Shown here: piece by piece, positions 41,101 through 50,600 of the stretch
Layout: every line of letters begins with the position of its first letter
How positions within the stretch are numbered: position 1 is the first letter of the stretch
Source of the DNA: Stenotrophomonas indicatrix
GTDB lineage: Bacteria; Pseudomonadota; Gammaproteobacteria; Xanthomonadales; Xanthomonadaceae
DNA: 64,000 nucleotides
Reading direction: 5' to 3'
Assembly: GCA_041545745.1 (NCBI GenBank)
Contig: CP168152.1
Coordinates: forward strand, 4,338,001-4,402,000
The notes under the pieces: generated by a model
Seen by the model: only the letters and a program-made list of their open reading frames with translations
Database searches by the model: none
What the model was told of the DNA's origin: nothing
Translations under genes and position numbers: made by a program

Positions 41101-42870
41101 CTCGCTGATGCGTTGCTGGGGTGTTCCAGCCGCTTCGGTGGTGGTTGTCACGGTCACCGCACCTGCGGTTGGGTCGCTGGCCTCGGCGTAGGCGTACTGG
41201 GTAACCACGCCGCGTCTGTCGGTGGAGGACTGCAGGCGACGGCGGAAGTCCGTGCCCTCTGGGAGGTAGGTACGACCAGCGGTGCCGTTGCTGTCGGTGA
41301 TGCCGTTGACCTTGCGTGGCAGACCACTGCTGCCACTCGCGGTAAGCGCGTACGTGCTCTGCTTGCCGAGTGCATCGGTGACGATGACCGGGCCGGCAGT
41401 CGTGTAATCCAGCCGTACCCCATCAATGCCGACATCCGCTTGTGTGCAGTCACCCGAATGGCGGCTACAGGTCACCCGCCCCTTGGCGTCGTAGCCATAC
41501 CAGCTGTAGCGACGGCTATCCTCGGCGGTAACGCCTGTCAGGTATCCGGGGAAGCGGGCATCTTCGTAGTGATAGGTCCTTAACCCACCGTCGACATAGG
41601 TGACTGTGGTCAGTTCGCCTGTCGCGGAATACCCGTACGCCGCCACGACCTGACCGGCCACCGAAATCGTCGAAATCAGTGCATCGTCGCCAGGCGCAGC
41701 GTACTGGATATCCAAACGACGGCCGGTGGAATGGGTGATGCTGAGCAGCCGGCCACGAGCGTCGCGCGCATAGACCAACCACGTTCCATCCTCGAAATCG
41801 CGTCGCTGCATCAGTCCATCCGCGTTGAACAGGATGCGTTCCTGCGCACGCGACAGCAGCCAGCCACTGCCCTGCGGTGCCGCGCGATCCCCCCTTCCAT
41901 CCATGGCCTCGTACTGGCCCCCCACCTTCTGGAATGCGATCTGCCCGCCACCTCCTTCGATCAGGCCTACTTTCAACTCCGAACTTGGAGGGAAGGTGGA
42001 GTTGTCCACAGCCGCTGTAAGGCGCAGGTTGTGTGAGTGCGTCCACCCCGTACCCAAGGCCCCTCCGGCGGTACTGGTAAGGGAATGGTAGTGGCGACGA
42101 AAGCTTACCCATCCAAAATCGAAATCGAGCTCCGGCTGGGATTTATCGCCAGTAGTCGGATCACAGGGATTGCCAACCGGGCACTCTTGAGGTGGCAATG
42201 GTGTACTTGTGTATGAAAGCATCGGAGCCATCGCTGACTCGTCCTGCTGGATCAGCGAGCACATCTGGATGGCGTCGTTCCATAGCATGCCGGACCGATT
42301 CGGGCACACTGCCGTTCGGTCGCGGAAGGCAGTTTGCCAACCCTGCCTCGCGCTGCACGTCTGCGTGCCGGCGAAGAAGTCATTGATCGTATAGTGGAAT
42401 TTCTTTTCCTCGTGCGTGACGCTTCCATCGTCGCCATGGCCAAGACTGGGAATATCGGTCCACTCGTCCTCGACCAGCGTGGTTGCCGGACACTCCGGAT
42501 CGCTCGCAAGCTTGGCAAGGATGGCAAGACGAGTATCGTCCTCGGACGTGTATTCCTGGCCGGAGAACTTGTAGACCCAGTCAGTGCTGACAATCGCCTC
42601 GGGCTTTGCCCGATAGTCATATACAACCTTGTTTGCCTGGACATGCTGTCGCTTTACCTCCCAGGCAAAGGGTTTGTCGTCCTCGTAGTGGGCGAAGAAT
42701 GACTTGATGTCGTTCTGGACGGCGGCCTCGGTGGCACGCGGCTGGCCCATCGACAGATAGCTATCCCACCGCTTCTTCACCTCCTGCGCCTGCACCGCAG
42801 TAGTCCCCATGCACCCCAGCGCGGCCATCGCCAGCGCTGCGCGCGAAAGATCCTTCAATCGTTTCAACAT
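38173..42870 (-). CDS. Secreted RHS-repeat protein with zincin metallopeptidase tip
   Basis: A 1565-residue polymorphic toxin. A signal peptide (AALAMAALGCMGTTAVQA) and a ~230-residue N-terminal region with several Cys precede a DUF6531-type start (NPCDPTTGDKSQPELDFDFG) and about 30 RHS/YD repeats (e.g. YDAFGRPLSVRDANGVVTDY). The core ends at SYAYVGGQVLSSVDPLGL; the next 148 residues are the variable tip. It contains FAHEAGHLMGLPD (His1517, Glu1518, His1521, Asp1527), a zincin HExxHxxGxxD motif, with GPGMMG as a possible Met-turn, so a metallopeptidase is expected. The tip is AT-richer than the core. No PAAR or T6SS adaptor is attached; the signal peptide implies Sec export of the whole shell. 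A lipoprotein gene overlaps the 3' end. Confidence 0.88.
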   Translation of the reverse strand: MLKRLKDLSRAALAMAALGCMGTTAVQAQEVKKRWDSYLSMGQPRATEAAVQNDIKSFFAHYEDDKPFAWEVKRQHVQANKVVYDYRAKPEAIVSTDWVYKFSGQEYTSEDDTRLAILAKLASDPECPATTLVEDEWTDIPSLGHGDDGSVTHEEKKFHYTINDFFAGTQTCSARQGWQTAFRDRTAVCPNRSGMLWNDAIQMCSLIQQDESAMAPMLSYTSTPLPPQECPVGNPCDPTTGDKSQPELDFDFGWVSFRRHYHSLTSTAGGALGTGWTHSHNLRLTAAVDNSTFPPSSELKVGLIEGGGGQIAFQKVGGQYEAMDGRGDRAAPQGSGWLLSRAQERILFNADGLMQRRDFEDGTWLVYARDARGRLLSITHSTGRRLDIQYAAPGDDALISTISVAGQVVAAYGYSATGELTTVTYVDGGLRTYHYEDARFPGYLTGVTAEDSRRYSWYGYDAKGRVTCSRHSGDCTQADVGIDGVRLDYTTAGPVIVTDALGKQSTYALTASGSSGLPRKVNGITDSNGTAGRTYLPEGTDFRRRLQSSTDRRGVVTQYAYAEASDPTAGAVTVTTTTEAAGTPQQRISETRVALDSNRVVQQTVGNQETRITRNARLQPTSVTVRDTTTNQTRVTTQNYCEAEGPDCPHVGLLRSTDGPRTDVADTATYAWYTADDAGCATNGTCAFRKGDLRSITSALGHTVETLVYDAFGRPLSVRDANGVVTDYTYHPRGWPTSVTVRGATTTEDRSTQLSYWPTGHVQQVTEPDGSSVTYVYDAAQRLTDIADSAGNTIHYTLDNAGNRLQENTVDAGGTLRRTLARVYNTLGQLTTLKDAGNNATGFAYDANGNPQSVSDALQRETTQQYDPLNRLAQTLQDVGGVAAEIRSQYNALDQVTQVTDPKGLHTTYAYNGFGDLTGQVSPDSGSATFTVDAAGNRKTRTDARGVTATYSYDALNRLVGIAYPDPNLDVGYHYDTAPAVCANDERFAKGRLGQVLHANGSTVYCHDRFGQVTRKVQTINGLASTLRYAYSKSGRLAALTYPDGSVADYARDAQGRISQIGLTRPGQTRQVVVNNVTYAAFGPATGWTYGNGRQLQRPLDLDYRPQAVHDPAAGGLSLGYGYDPVGSITELKSGAGSEVLAKYAYDTLGRLTQTQDGATGTPIETYGYDATGNRTSLTTSAGTASYTYPADSHRLIAVDGQARNQDAAGNTTSIGSKTFAYNDANRMNAVKQGAAVVESYGYNHRGERVLRAPASGNAQVTVYDEAGQWVGNYSATGQAQQQAIWLDNYPVALIQTPTAGVPELAYIQPDHLGTPRVVIDPVRDVAIWEWNNRSEVFGDQAPANDPDGDGVAFDLALRFPGQQATDASGLFYNYQREYDPAVGRYSQSDPIGLAGGANSYAYVGGQVLSSVDPLGLIAYVCVKNETNVGISIPINFQGASSAQINTASRAIEKAWTGRFGKYQVTTVVTSIARYDEVSTNAIALRPGTSESWVNWAFKNEGVWYTPGQLGDTTFAHEAGHLMGLPDYGPGMMGRKIYMNSVNEENIKDVLKAGNDAIRKGCGCE

Positions 42871-43096
42871 CCCTGTTCTCCTTCCTGGGCGGTTACCGCA
42901 CCGGGAGGAACGAAGGCGCTCGGGCAGCCATTGCCCTTTCCCGCCCTGCTTCGGATCGTCCCTGTTCCGGATTGCGGCGTGGCCGCATGGGGACGTTATC
43001 TCCGATGTGGGTTACGTATTCAAGTCAGAAACTGTGGAACCGGTTGAATTTCAGAGTTTTCTGATAGTCGCCAGCCACCGATAACGGGCGGCAGAA

Positions 43097-43123
43097 ACAA
43101 AAACGCCGGGCAATACCCGGCGT
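43097..43123 (-). terminator. Rho-independent terminator of the GH109 gene
   Basis: On the minus strand ACGCCGGG-TATTG-CCCGGCGT is an 8-bp perfect stem followed by TTTTTGTTT. It begins 30 bases after the GH109 stop codon and closes the GH31-receptor-GH109 unit. The 220 bases between it and the RHS start (42870) show no gene. Confidence 0.88.
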
Positions 43124-43152
43124 CTCCGTCACAGCGTGGAAGGGTGCAAACC

Positions 43153-44508
43153 TCAATACTTTCCGTCAAACGCAAAAATCGGCTTGCGCTTCTGCCACAG
43201 CCCCGCCGTGAAGTCCGGGAACTCCAGCGTCTGGAAACTGTTGGCAATCGACTGCTCGCTCAACGGGGTAATCGCACTCCACGTCACCGCGTCGTAGATG
43301 TCGATCGGCATCGGCGCCTTGGCCTTCAGCGCTTCCACGAACGCATGGATCACGAACCAGTCCATGCCACCGTGCCCTGCACTCGCAGCAGTGTCAGCAT
43401 TCTGCTTCCACAGCGGATGCTCGTACTGGTCCTGGTACTTCTTGAACTCCTCCCACTGGTGCGGCGGGCTGCGGCCTTCGATGTGGATCGAATGGTTCAC
43501 GTCCATCCACAGGCCCTTGGTGCCCTGCACGCGGAAGCCCATCGAATACGGTCGCGGCAGCGAGGTGTCGTGCTGCAGCAGGATGGTCTCGCCGTTCTCG
43601 CAGGCCAGCGTGGTGGTCACGATGTCGCCCAGCTTGAACTTCACCTTGGTGCTGGGATGGGTGGTGCCGCCGCTCTTGGCTACGGTGTATTCGTGCAGGC
43701 CGCGCGCCTTGGTGGCGAACGCATTGATGTGGGTGAAGCGGTTGCCGCGGTTGATGCCGGTATACATCGCGCACGGGCCGATGCCATGGCTGGGGTAGAG
43801 CTCGCCATTGCGCTCCACTGAATGCTCGGTGCGCCAGCGTGCTTCGCTCCAGCCCTTGGGGCCGAACTCCACGCCGCTGTCGTAGGGCTGGTTCGGGTCG
43901 CCGGAGTTGAACTTCACCCCGCGCAGGTCGTGCTGGTAGCCGGCCTGCAGGTGCACCAGTTCGCCGAACAGACCCTGCCGCACCATCTGCAGCGCCGCCA
44001 TCACGTCGCGGCGGTAGCAGACGTTTTCCAGCAGCATGTACGGGGTGCCGGTGCTCAGCTGGGTCTTCAGCACGTCCCAGTGGTCCTGCAGGGTGATGCC
44101 GGCCACCACTTCACAGCCCACGGCCACGCCGGCCTGCATCGCGGCAATCGCCATCGGTGCGTGGTACTCCCATGGCGTGGCAATGATCACGCCATCGATG
44201 CCCTTCTGCTCCAGCAGGCGCTTCCAGGCATTGATGTCACGGTCCTGGCCGTAGGTCTTCGGTGCAGGCTTGCCCGCCTTGCTGACCATCTCCACGGCGC
44301 GACCGAGCATGATCGGCGCGATATCGCACAGGGCAACGACCTCCACGTCGTCGCGGCGCACCAGTTCCTTCAGCAGCACCAGGCCACGCATGCCGGTACC
44401 GATCACGGCCAGGCGTACCTTGCGGCCACGTGCCCATGCCGGGGTCTGCGGCAGCAGGCTGCTGGCGGCGACAGCGGCGCTGGCCGCGATGAATTCCCTA
44501 CGCTTCAT
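43153..44508 (-). CDS. GH109 NAD-dependent alpha-N-acetylgalactosaminidase
   Basis: A 451-residue Gfo/Idh/MocA-fold enzyme of glycosidase family 109. The N-terminus has a Tat signal (MKRREFIAASAAVAASSLLP), followed by a Rossmann NAD site (VRLAVIGTGMRGLVLLKELV). Segments characteristic of GH109 are TPYMLLENVCYRRDVMAAL, NRGNRFTHINAFATKARGL and GFRVQGTKGLWMDVNHSIHI, so it should hydrolyse alpha-linked GalNAc, as in blood group A and Tn/O-glycans, by an NAD-bound oxidation-elimination route. AGAGGAGAG precedes ATG 44508. It is last in a three-gene unit with a GH31 enzyme and a TonB receptor and next to a GalNAc catabolic operon. Confidence 0.88.
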   Translation of the reverse strand: MKRREFIAASAAVAASSLLPQTPAWARGRKVRLAVIGTGMRGLVLLKELVRRDDVEVVALCDIAPIMLGRAVEMVSKAGKPAPKTYGQDRDINAWKRLLEQKGIDGVIIATPWEYHAPMAIAAMQAGVAVGCEVVAGITLQDHWDVLKTQLSTGTPYMLLENVCYRRDVMAALQMVRQGLFGELVHLQAGYQHDLRGVKFNSGDPNQPYDSGVEFGPKGWSEARWRTEHSVERNGELYPSHGIGPCAMYTGINRGNRFTHINAFATKARGLHEYTVAKSGGTTHPSTKVKFKLGDIVTTTLACENGETILLQHDTSLPRPYSMGFRVQGTKGLWMDVNHSIHIEGRSPPHQWEEFKKYQDQYEHPLWKQNADTAASAGHGGMDWFVIHAFVEALKAKAPMPIDIYDAVTWSAITPLSEQSIANSFQTLEFPDFTAGLWQKRKPIFAFDGKY

Positions 44509-44572
44509 GGCAATCACTCTCCTCTTGAAGGCGCGCCAGCCTTGGCCGGCGCGCCTGGTCACGCAAACGGGA

Positions 44573-47548
44573 TTACTTGAACCGGTAGCCGATCGTCACA
44601 CTGTAACCACGGCCGAAGATGGTGGCGTAGTCACTGGAGTCACCCAGGAAGCTGTTGGGATCGTAGAACGGCAGGCGGTTGAACAGGTTCTTGACGGTGA
44701 AGCTCAGGTTCCACGCATCATCCGGGCGCCAGGTGACGCTCATGTTGGCGGTCCACCACGACGGTGCACCATCGCACTTGCTCTCCTGCAGGGCCAGGTA
44801 ACCGCCGGTGCAGGTTTCCTTGTTGTTGCTTTCTTCGTCGATCTGGTCGGTGGCCCACTTGGTGCCGCCCACGTAGTTGACGAACATGCTGGTGGTGACC
44901 TGCTTGTAGGTCCAGTCGGCATTCAGCGTCGCACGCAGGCGCGGGTTGTTGTAGTAGCCCACCACGTCGCCGTAGTACCAGCCGTTCTGTTCATCCATGT
45001 AGAAGCGGTTGCGGTTGGCGATGGTGGCGGCCAGGCCGATGTTCAGCCCGCCCCACTCACCCAGCGAGAAACGGCTGCGCGCATCAATGTCGAAGCCATC
45101 GATCAGGGTCTTGCCGCGGTTCTTGTACTGGCCCACCACGCTGGCCACGTTGCCGGCCGAGTAGCCCGGCAGCGTTCCCGGGCAGCTCACGCCGCTGGCC
45201 GGGTCGGCGCACATCGCCGCCAGTGCGGCCACGTTGGCGCGGTCGCTGTCGGTGATCGGCGAGCGCGACGAGGAGATGATGTCTTCAGCGCGGCGGTAGT
45301 CCGGGGCAACGATTTCGTTGTCGCGGTAGATGAACCAGTAGTCGGCCGACACCGACAGCCAGGTGGCCGGCTCGTAGACGAAGCCCAGCGTGGCAATCTT
45401 CGCCTTCTCCGGCTTCAGGTTCTGGTTCGGCTGGGTCATACGGGCCACGGTGCGGCTGCAGTCCACGTTGAGCAGGCTCTTGCCCAGGTCAACATCGCCG
45501 CCGCGCTGCGATTTCAGCAGCAGGTTGGCGATGGCGTTGGTCTCGGCGCAGCGCAGTTCATCGCGGAAGCCGCCCAGCTGCGCGTACACGCCGCCGTTGC
45601 CGGACTCGGCCAGGCTGGGGGCGCGGAAGCCGGTGGAATAGGTACCACGCAGCATCAGCTGATCGAAGGCCTGGTACTTGAAGCCGATCTTCGGCGCGAC
45701 ATTGGCGCTGAAGTTCGGGTACTTGTCCACGCGCACGGCCGCATCCAGCTCCAGCTTCTCGGTGATCGGCGCCACCGTTTCAGCAAACAGTGCATAGGTG
45801 TTGCGCGCGCCATCGAACCACGAGCCACCCTGCTGGGTGATCAGGCCGGCGGCCGCGTCGGCGTTGCCGGGGGTGTAGAAGGTTTCGCGGCTGGCGTTGA
45901 AACCGAACGCGGCGCGCATGTCGCCGGCCGGCAGCTGGAACAGCGGGCCTTCGATCTTGCCGTCCAGGGTATGCAGGCGGGTCCACGACTGGATGTCGAA
46001 GGTCGGGAAGGCCTCGCGGATCAGTGCGGCGTTGGCTTCGCTGATCTCGCCGAACTTGTAGGCGGGGTGGTCGGAGATGATCACCCGGCCGGTGCCCGGA
46101 TCGACGCTGTACGGACCGAATGCCTTCTCGAAGCCCTTCACGTTGACGTTGATCGTCTGGTAGGTGGTCGAGTGCGTGCCAGCGGTGGCGAACGCGGTTT
46201 CCCAGTTCCAGTCACCGACGTTGCCGCGCGCGCCGGTCAGCACGCGGTAGCTCTTGTCGGTGTTGCGCTGGCCGAAGTAGTTGGCGCCGGCATCCTGCAG
46301 CAGGTACTGCAGGCCGACCACGCCACCCATCATGGCCTTCAGCTCGGGGCTGGCGTGGTTGTACTCGTTGTTCGGGCCCAGGAACGGATACAGGAACTGG
46401 TTGACGTTGTTGCCGGTATCGCGCGAGAACCAGCTGGTCGGGTTGCCGGTGGTGGTGCCGTAGCTGCGCGGCGTACCGCCGTTGGCACGCAGGTCGATAT
46501 CGGTATAGGTGGCCTCGGCGAAGATCTCGGTGCTGTCACCCACCAGGAAGGTGCCGTTGAGGTAGGCGGTATTGCGCTCGGATTTGGCGCCCGCGTCGAT
46601 CTCGTTGTTCATCCAGGTTTCCCAGACGCAACGCGGGCCGGCGGCTTCACCCTGCAGTACGTTCTGGCAGCCCGGCGCGGCTTCCTGCACGCGGCGGCCG
46701 GTCACCGGATCGAACGCGAAATAGCTGCCCGGGTTGAACTGGCCCGGCTTGCTGCCCACGCCCAGGCGCAGGTTGTTCAGATAGTTGGGGTTGTTGACGT
46801 AGTACTGGTCCGGGCGCTTGTCATAGAAGTCGGCCAGCGGGATCGCGTCGCGGCGGTACATGTTCACCGCGCCGTAGATGTTGAAGCGGTTCTCGGTGAG
46901 GTCACCGAAGCCGGCGGTGATGCTGGCCTGGCGCTCGCCGTAGGAATCGATGCGCGAGGAGGTGTCATTGGTGAAGCTGATCTCCGCGCCCTGGAAGTTG
47001 CGCTTGGTGATCACGTTGATCACGCCGGCCACCGCGTCGGTGCCGTACACGGCCGAGGCGCCGTCGGTCAGCACTTCCATGCGTTCGATGGCGGCGGCGG
47101 GAATCGCATCGATGTTGACGAACTGGGTCTGGAAGCCGGCTGGCGCGCCGTAGTACGACAGGCGACGGCCATTCAACAGCACCAGCGTGCCCTGTGCGCC
47201 GAGGCCGCGCAGGTTGGCCTGCGATGCGCCGTCCGAGCCGGTGAACAGCGAGCGCGAATCCTGCTGCGCTGGCCGTGCGGCCGGCAGGTTGTCGAGCACC
47301 TGCAGCAGCGTGCGCGCACCCATGTTCTGGATGTCCTGCTTGCTGATCACCTGCACCGGCGAGGCGGTTTCAACGTCGGTGCGGCGGATGTTGGAACCGG
47401 TGACCTCGATGCGGGCCAGGTCGGTGGCCTTGTCCTTGCTCTCCTGGGCGAAGGCTGGAACGGCGACCGACAGCAGCACGCCGGCAATGGCCAGCGACAG
47501 CGGTGCGATCGAGCGACAGGGGGGGCGGTGGTGGCGGGCGGGCAACAT
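44573..47548 (-). CDS. TonB-dependent receptor, probably for GalNAc glycans
   Basis: A 991-residue TonB-dependent receptor. Signal peptide to about residue 35 (LSLAIAGVLLSVAVPAFAQ), a plug with MEVLTDGASAVYGTDAVAGV, and a long barrel with Cys-containing loops. AGGAGAG lies ahead of ATG 47548. It is between GH31 and GH109 genes on the same strand, so it most likely imports alpha-GalNAc-containing oligosaccharides through the outer membrane. In Xanthomonadales such CUT-type receptors are commonly paired with glycoside hydrolases. Binding specificity is inferred from this context only. Confidence 0.88.
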   Translation of the reverse strand: MLPARHHRPPCRSIAPLSLAIAGVLLSVAVPAFAQESKDKATDLARIEVTGSNIRRTDVETASPVQVISKQDIQNMGARTLLQVLDNLPAARPAQQDSRSLFTGSDGASQANLRGLGAQGTLVLLNGRRLSYYGAPAGFQTQFVNIDAIPAAAIERMEVLTDGASAVYGTDAVAGVINVITKRNFQGAEISFTNDTSSRIDSYGERQASITAGFGDLTENRFNIYGAVNMYRRDAIPLADFYDKRPDQYYVNNPNYLNNLRLGVGSKPGQFNPGSYFAFDPVTGRRVQEAAPGCQNVLQGEAAGPRCVWETWMNNEIDAGAKSERNTAYLNGTFLVGDSTEIFAEATYTDIDLRANGGTPRSYGTTTGNPTSWFSRDTGNNVNQFLYPFLGPNNEYNHASPELKAMMGGVVGLQYLLQDAGANYFGQRNTDKSYRVLTGARGNVGDWNWETAFATAGTHSTTYQTINVNVKGFEKAFGPYSVDPGTGRVIISDHPAYKFGEISEANAALIREAFPTFDIQSWTRLHTLDGKIEGPLFQLPAGDMRAAFGFNASRETFYTPGNADAAAGLITQQGGSWFDGARNTYALFAETVAPITEKLELDAAVRVDKYPNFSANVAPKIGFKYQAFDQLMLRGTYSTGFRAPSLAESGNGGVYAQLGGFRDELRCAETNAIANLLLKSQRGGDVDLGKSLLNVDCSRTVARMTQPNQNLKPEKAKIATLGFVYEPATWLSVSADYWFIYRDNEIVAPDYRRAEDIISSSRSPITDSDRANVAALAAMCADPASGVSCPGTLPGYSAGNVASVVGQYKNRGKTLIDGFDIDARSRFSLGEWGGLNIGLAATIANRNRFYMDEQNGWYYGDVVGYYNNPRLRATLNADWTYKQVTTSMFVNYVGGTKWATDQIDEESNNKETCTGGYLALQESKCDGAPSWWTANMSVTWRPDDAWNLSFTVKNLFNRLPFYDPNSFLGDSSDYATIFGRGYSVTIGYRFK

Positions 47549-47680
47549 CGGGGTTCTCTCCTGGCAGGGGTGCGGCGCGAATGGTGGATCGGCGGGCAAA
47601 ACGCTCCCGGGCCACGGCCCCCACAGTCGTGGTGAAGCCGTAGTCGGAATGGGCGGGGGAGGAGCGGTGTTACGTGGCGG

Positions 47681-50600
47681 TCATGGGGCGACGATGCTGG
47701 CGGAGTCGCCCTCCTGGCCGATCAGCACGGCGTTGGCCCAGTTGGCGCAGACCTGGGCGGGTTGGCTGCCCTGCGCACCCAGCGTGCGCAGGCTCAGGGT
47801 GGAAAGGCCACGGATGTCCAGCTCCGGCTTGACCACGCCGGGCGCCTTCACCAGGCCGCTGTCGTACAGCAGATGGTTGTCACCCCAGACCTGGAACTGC
47901 AGGCCGCCGGCCGTGCGGCAGGCGTCGTCGATGCCGAGGTCGGCACGCAGCAAGCGCCAACCACCCTGCAGGCGCAGGTCGATGCGGCTGTTGGCGGCCA
48001 CGCCGAGGCCACGGCGGAACTGCAGGCCGCTCATGCGCATGCCGGCGTCGCCAGTGAACGCCTTGTCGGCGCGCACCTGGCTGGCCAGCGCGGCCGGCAC
48101 CGGCAGCTCGGAGAGATAGCGCTGCCGGGCCGGTCGCTCCGGTTCCTGGTGTTCGAGGATGTGGAAGGTGGACAGCGCAATCGGACCGACGTCGCGCGGT
48201 TGCAGTGCATCGAAGGCACGCGCACTGCCCTGCGCAGCGGTCACCATCGGATCGGTACTGCTGGCGCCATCACCTTCGGGGTTCTGCACGCTCAGCACGC
48301 GGAAGCGCAGCAGGCGGCCGGCATCGGCCGGGAAGTCGATGCGCTGCACGCCTTCCTTCAGCTGCAGGTGGCCGCGGGCGATGGGCTCTCCCCATTCGCC
48401 ATTGCTGTCACCCAGGTACACCTCGTAGTCGCGCACCTGGCCGTGCTTCCAGTTCTTGTCGTTGCGCGGCGCGATGTCGATGCCATCGATCATCCTGCGT
48501 TCGCCGAAGCCGATCACCCACTCATGGGCACCGGTGCGCACGGCCTGGTTGCGCACGCTGCGGAACCACGTGGCCGGATCATCATCGAAGGCATTTTCCA
48601 GCGCATGGCCGGGTTCTTCGGCCGGGCGATTGACCACCAGCAGGCTGTCGGCCGGCAGTTCGCGGCCCAGCACCGGTGCGGCCGGGTAGGCATCGTCGGC
48701 GGCCGCTGCGGCGACGGCGAAGTCCAGCTGCAGCTGCAGCGGCTGGCGGATGTCCTGCGCAGCGGTGCGTACGTGCAGGGTGCCGCGACGCTCCTTGGCG
48801 TCGAAGTACCAGCCCTCGTTGGCGCTGTTGAACGCGGTCGCGTCGGCCAGCGCAGGCAGCATGCGGCCGGCAGCCTGCACCGCACGCGGCGCCTGCCGGC
48901 TGAGCACGCGCAGGCCATAGCGGCGCTGCGCCAGCTGGCCGTTGTACTGGCCCTGCACCGGATCGATCTGCACCTGCACCGGGCCACTGCCCTGGGCAGG
49001 CGCCTGCACACGGATCAGCTGCGTGCTCGACTCGCCCTGCTGGTAGCGGCGGGTGTTGCCATCGTCTTCGTACAGCGTGTACTGCGAATCGCCCTGCGGG
49101 TACAGATCGAAGGTCACTTCATCGAGGGGTTTTTCGCCGTCGAACAGCATCGATGGGTACATCGGCAGGATCGCACCGGCACGCACGAACACCGGCAGCG
49201 TGGCCAGGTCCACCTGGCGGTCCAGCTGGCGACCATCGTCGGCGGCCTGCACGCGGCGGCCATCCCAGTAGTCGATCCAGCCGCCGGCGGGCAGGTGGAT
49301 GTCGCGGCGCCAACCACGGCTGGCGGCTTGGCTGCGGTACACCGGTGCCACCAGCAGGTCGCGGCCGAGCAGGAACTGGTACTTGTAGGTTTCATCCTGC
49401 GCGTGCGGATCGCGCGGGTTGTCCCACATCAGGCCACGCACCGGCGGTGCACCGGTCTGCGCGGCGTCATGCACCAGCCCATACATGTACGGGGTCAGGC
49501 GCATCTTCAACTTCAGGTAATCGCGGTTGATGCTGCGGTAGGGCTCGTCGTACCACCATGGGTGCTTGCGTGCGTTTGACGACCAGCCACTCATGCCCAT
49601 CAGCACGGGCGTGAACGCCTTCCACTGCAGGTCGCGGGTGAAGGTCTCGGCACTGCCGCCGAAGATCGCGTCCACATCGCCACTGGCGTAGGCCATGCCG
49701 GACAGGCCCGAACCCACCAGGGTCGGCACGTGCCAGCGGATGTAGTCCCAGCTGCTGCTCTGGTCGCCGGTCCAGGCCACGGCATAGCGCTGGATGCCGG
49801 CCCAGCCCATCACCGTCCACAGGAACGGGCGCGAATCGGAATTGTCGAGGATTCCGTTGAACGCCTGGCGGTTGGCATCCATCGCAAACTGGTAGCCCTT
49901 GCCGGTCCAGGCCACGTCCAGTTTCTGCACGCGGCTGCCGGCCTTGCCCACTTCCCAGGCGATCTTGTCCACGCCGTTCTCGGTCCACAGGCCGGTGCGG
50001 AAGCCGTACCCGGCCAGGCCCTTCACCGTCTCCGGCAACTGCTTGTAGCCGCAGCCATAGCCATCGTTGGGCAGGATCCAGCCGCCGGGCATGTCGTTGG
50101 CCCGGTACTGCTTGGCCACGCTGTCGATCACATCCGGCGTGGTGCCAGTCGGGCCGTCGCTCCAGCCCTCGGGCACGGTGCCGGGCTTCTTGCTGTTGTC
50201 GCCGTCGTTGTAGCAATCGGCATCGCCATAGGACAGCGCCCAGCGCGCGACCATGTTCGGGCGGCCGGTCAGCTGGGTGTAGCGCTCGATCAGCTTCGGC
50301 AGATCGGCGCCAACGAAGTAGTAGGCATCGAAGCGGTCTTCGCGATGCAGCAGGGTGGCCTGGTCGCTCTGGCGCAGGTCGTAGCTGCCGTCGCTCCATG
50401 TGTTGCGCAGCATGCCCCAGCCGCGGCTGCTCAGCAGCATCGGTGCCGGGCTCGGGCGATCGCCCTCTTCCCAACCGCCGGAATACGAGACTTCCAGCTC
50501 GCGGCCCTTGAACTGGTAGCGACCGTTCTGCTGGCCACCACCGTAATAGCCTTCATCGGCCTGCGAGGACAGCACCTGCACGCTCTGCGCGGCATCCAGA

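Noticed and set aside
34009..43150. Integrative element ending at tRNA-Arg with direct repeats
   Set aside because: No integrase and no copy of the tRNA 3' end was seen elsewhere in the window, so insertion by site-specific recombination is not supported.
44270..47635. 1121-codon open frame on the plus strand opposite the TonB receptor
   Set aside because: Shadow of the receptor gene: low-complexity Gly/Ala/Val/Arg sequence, no domain.
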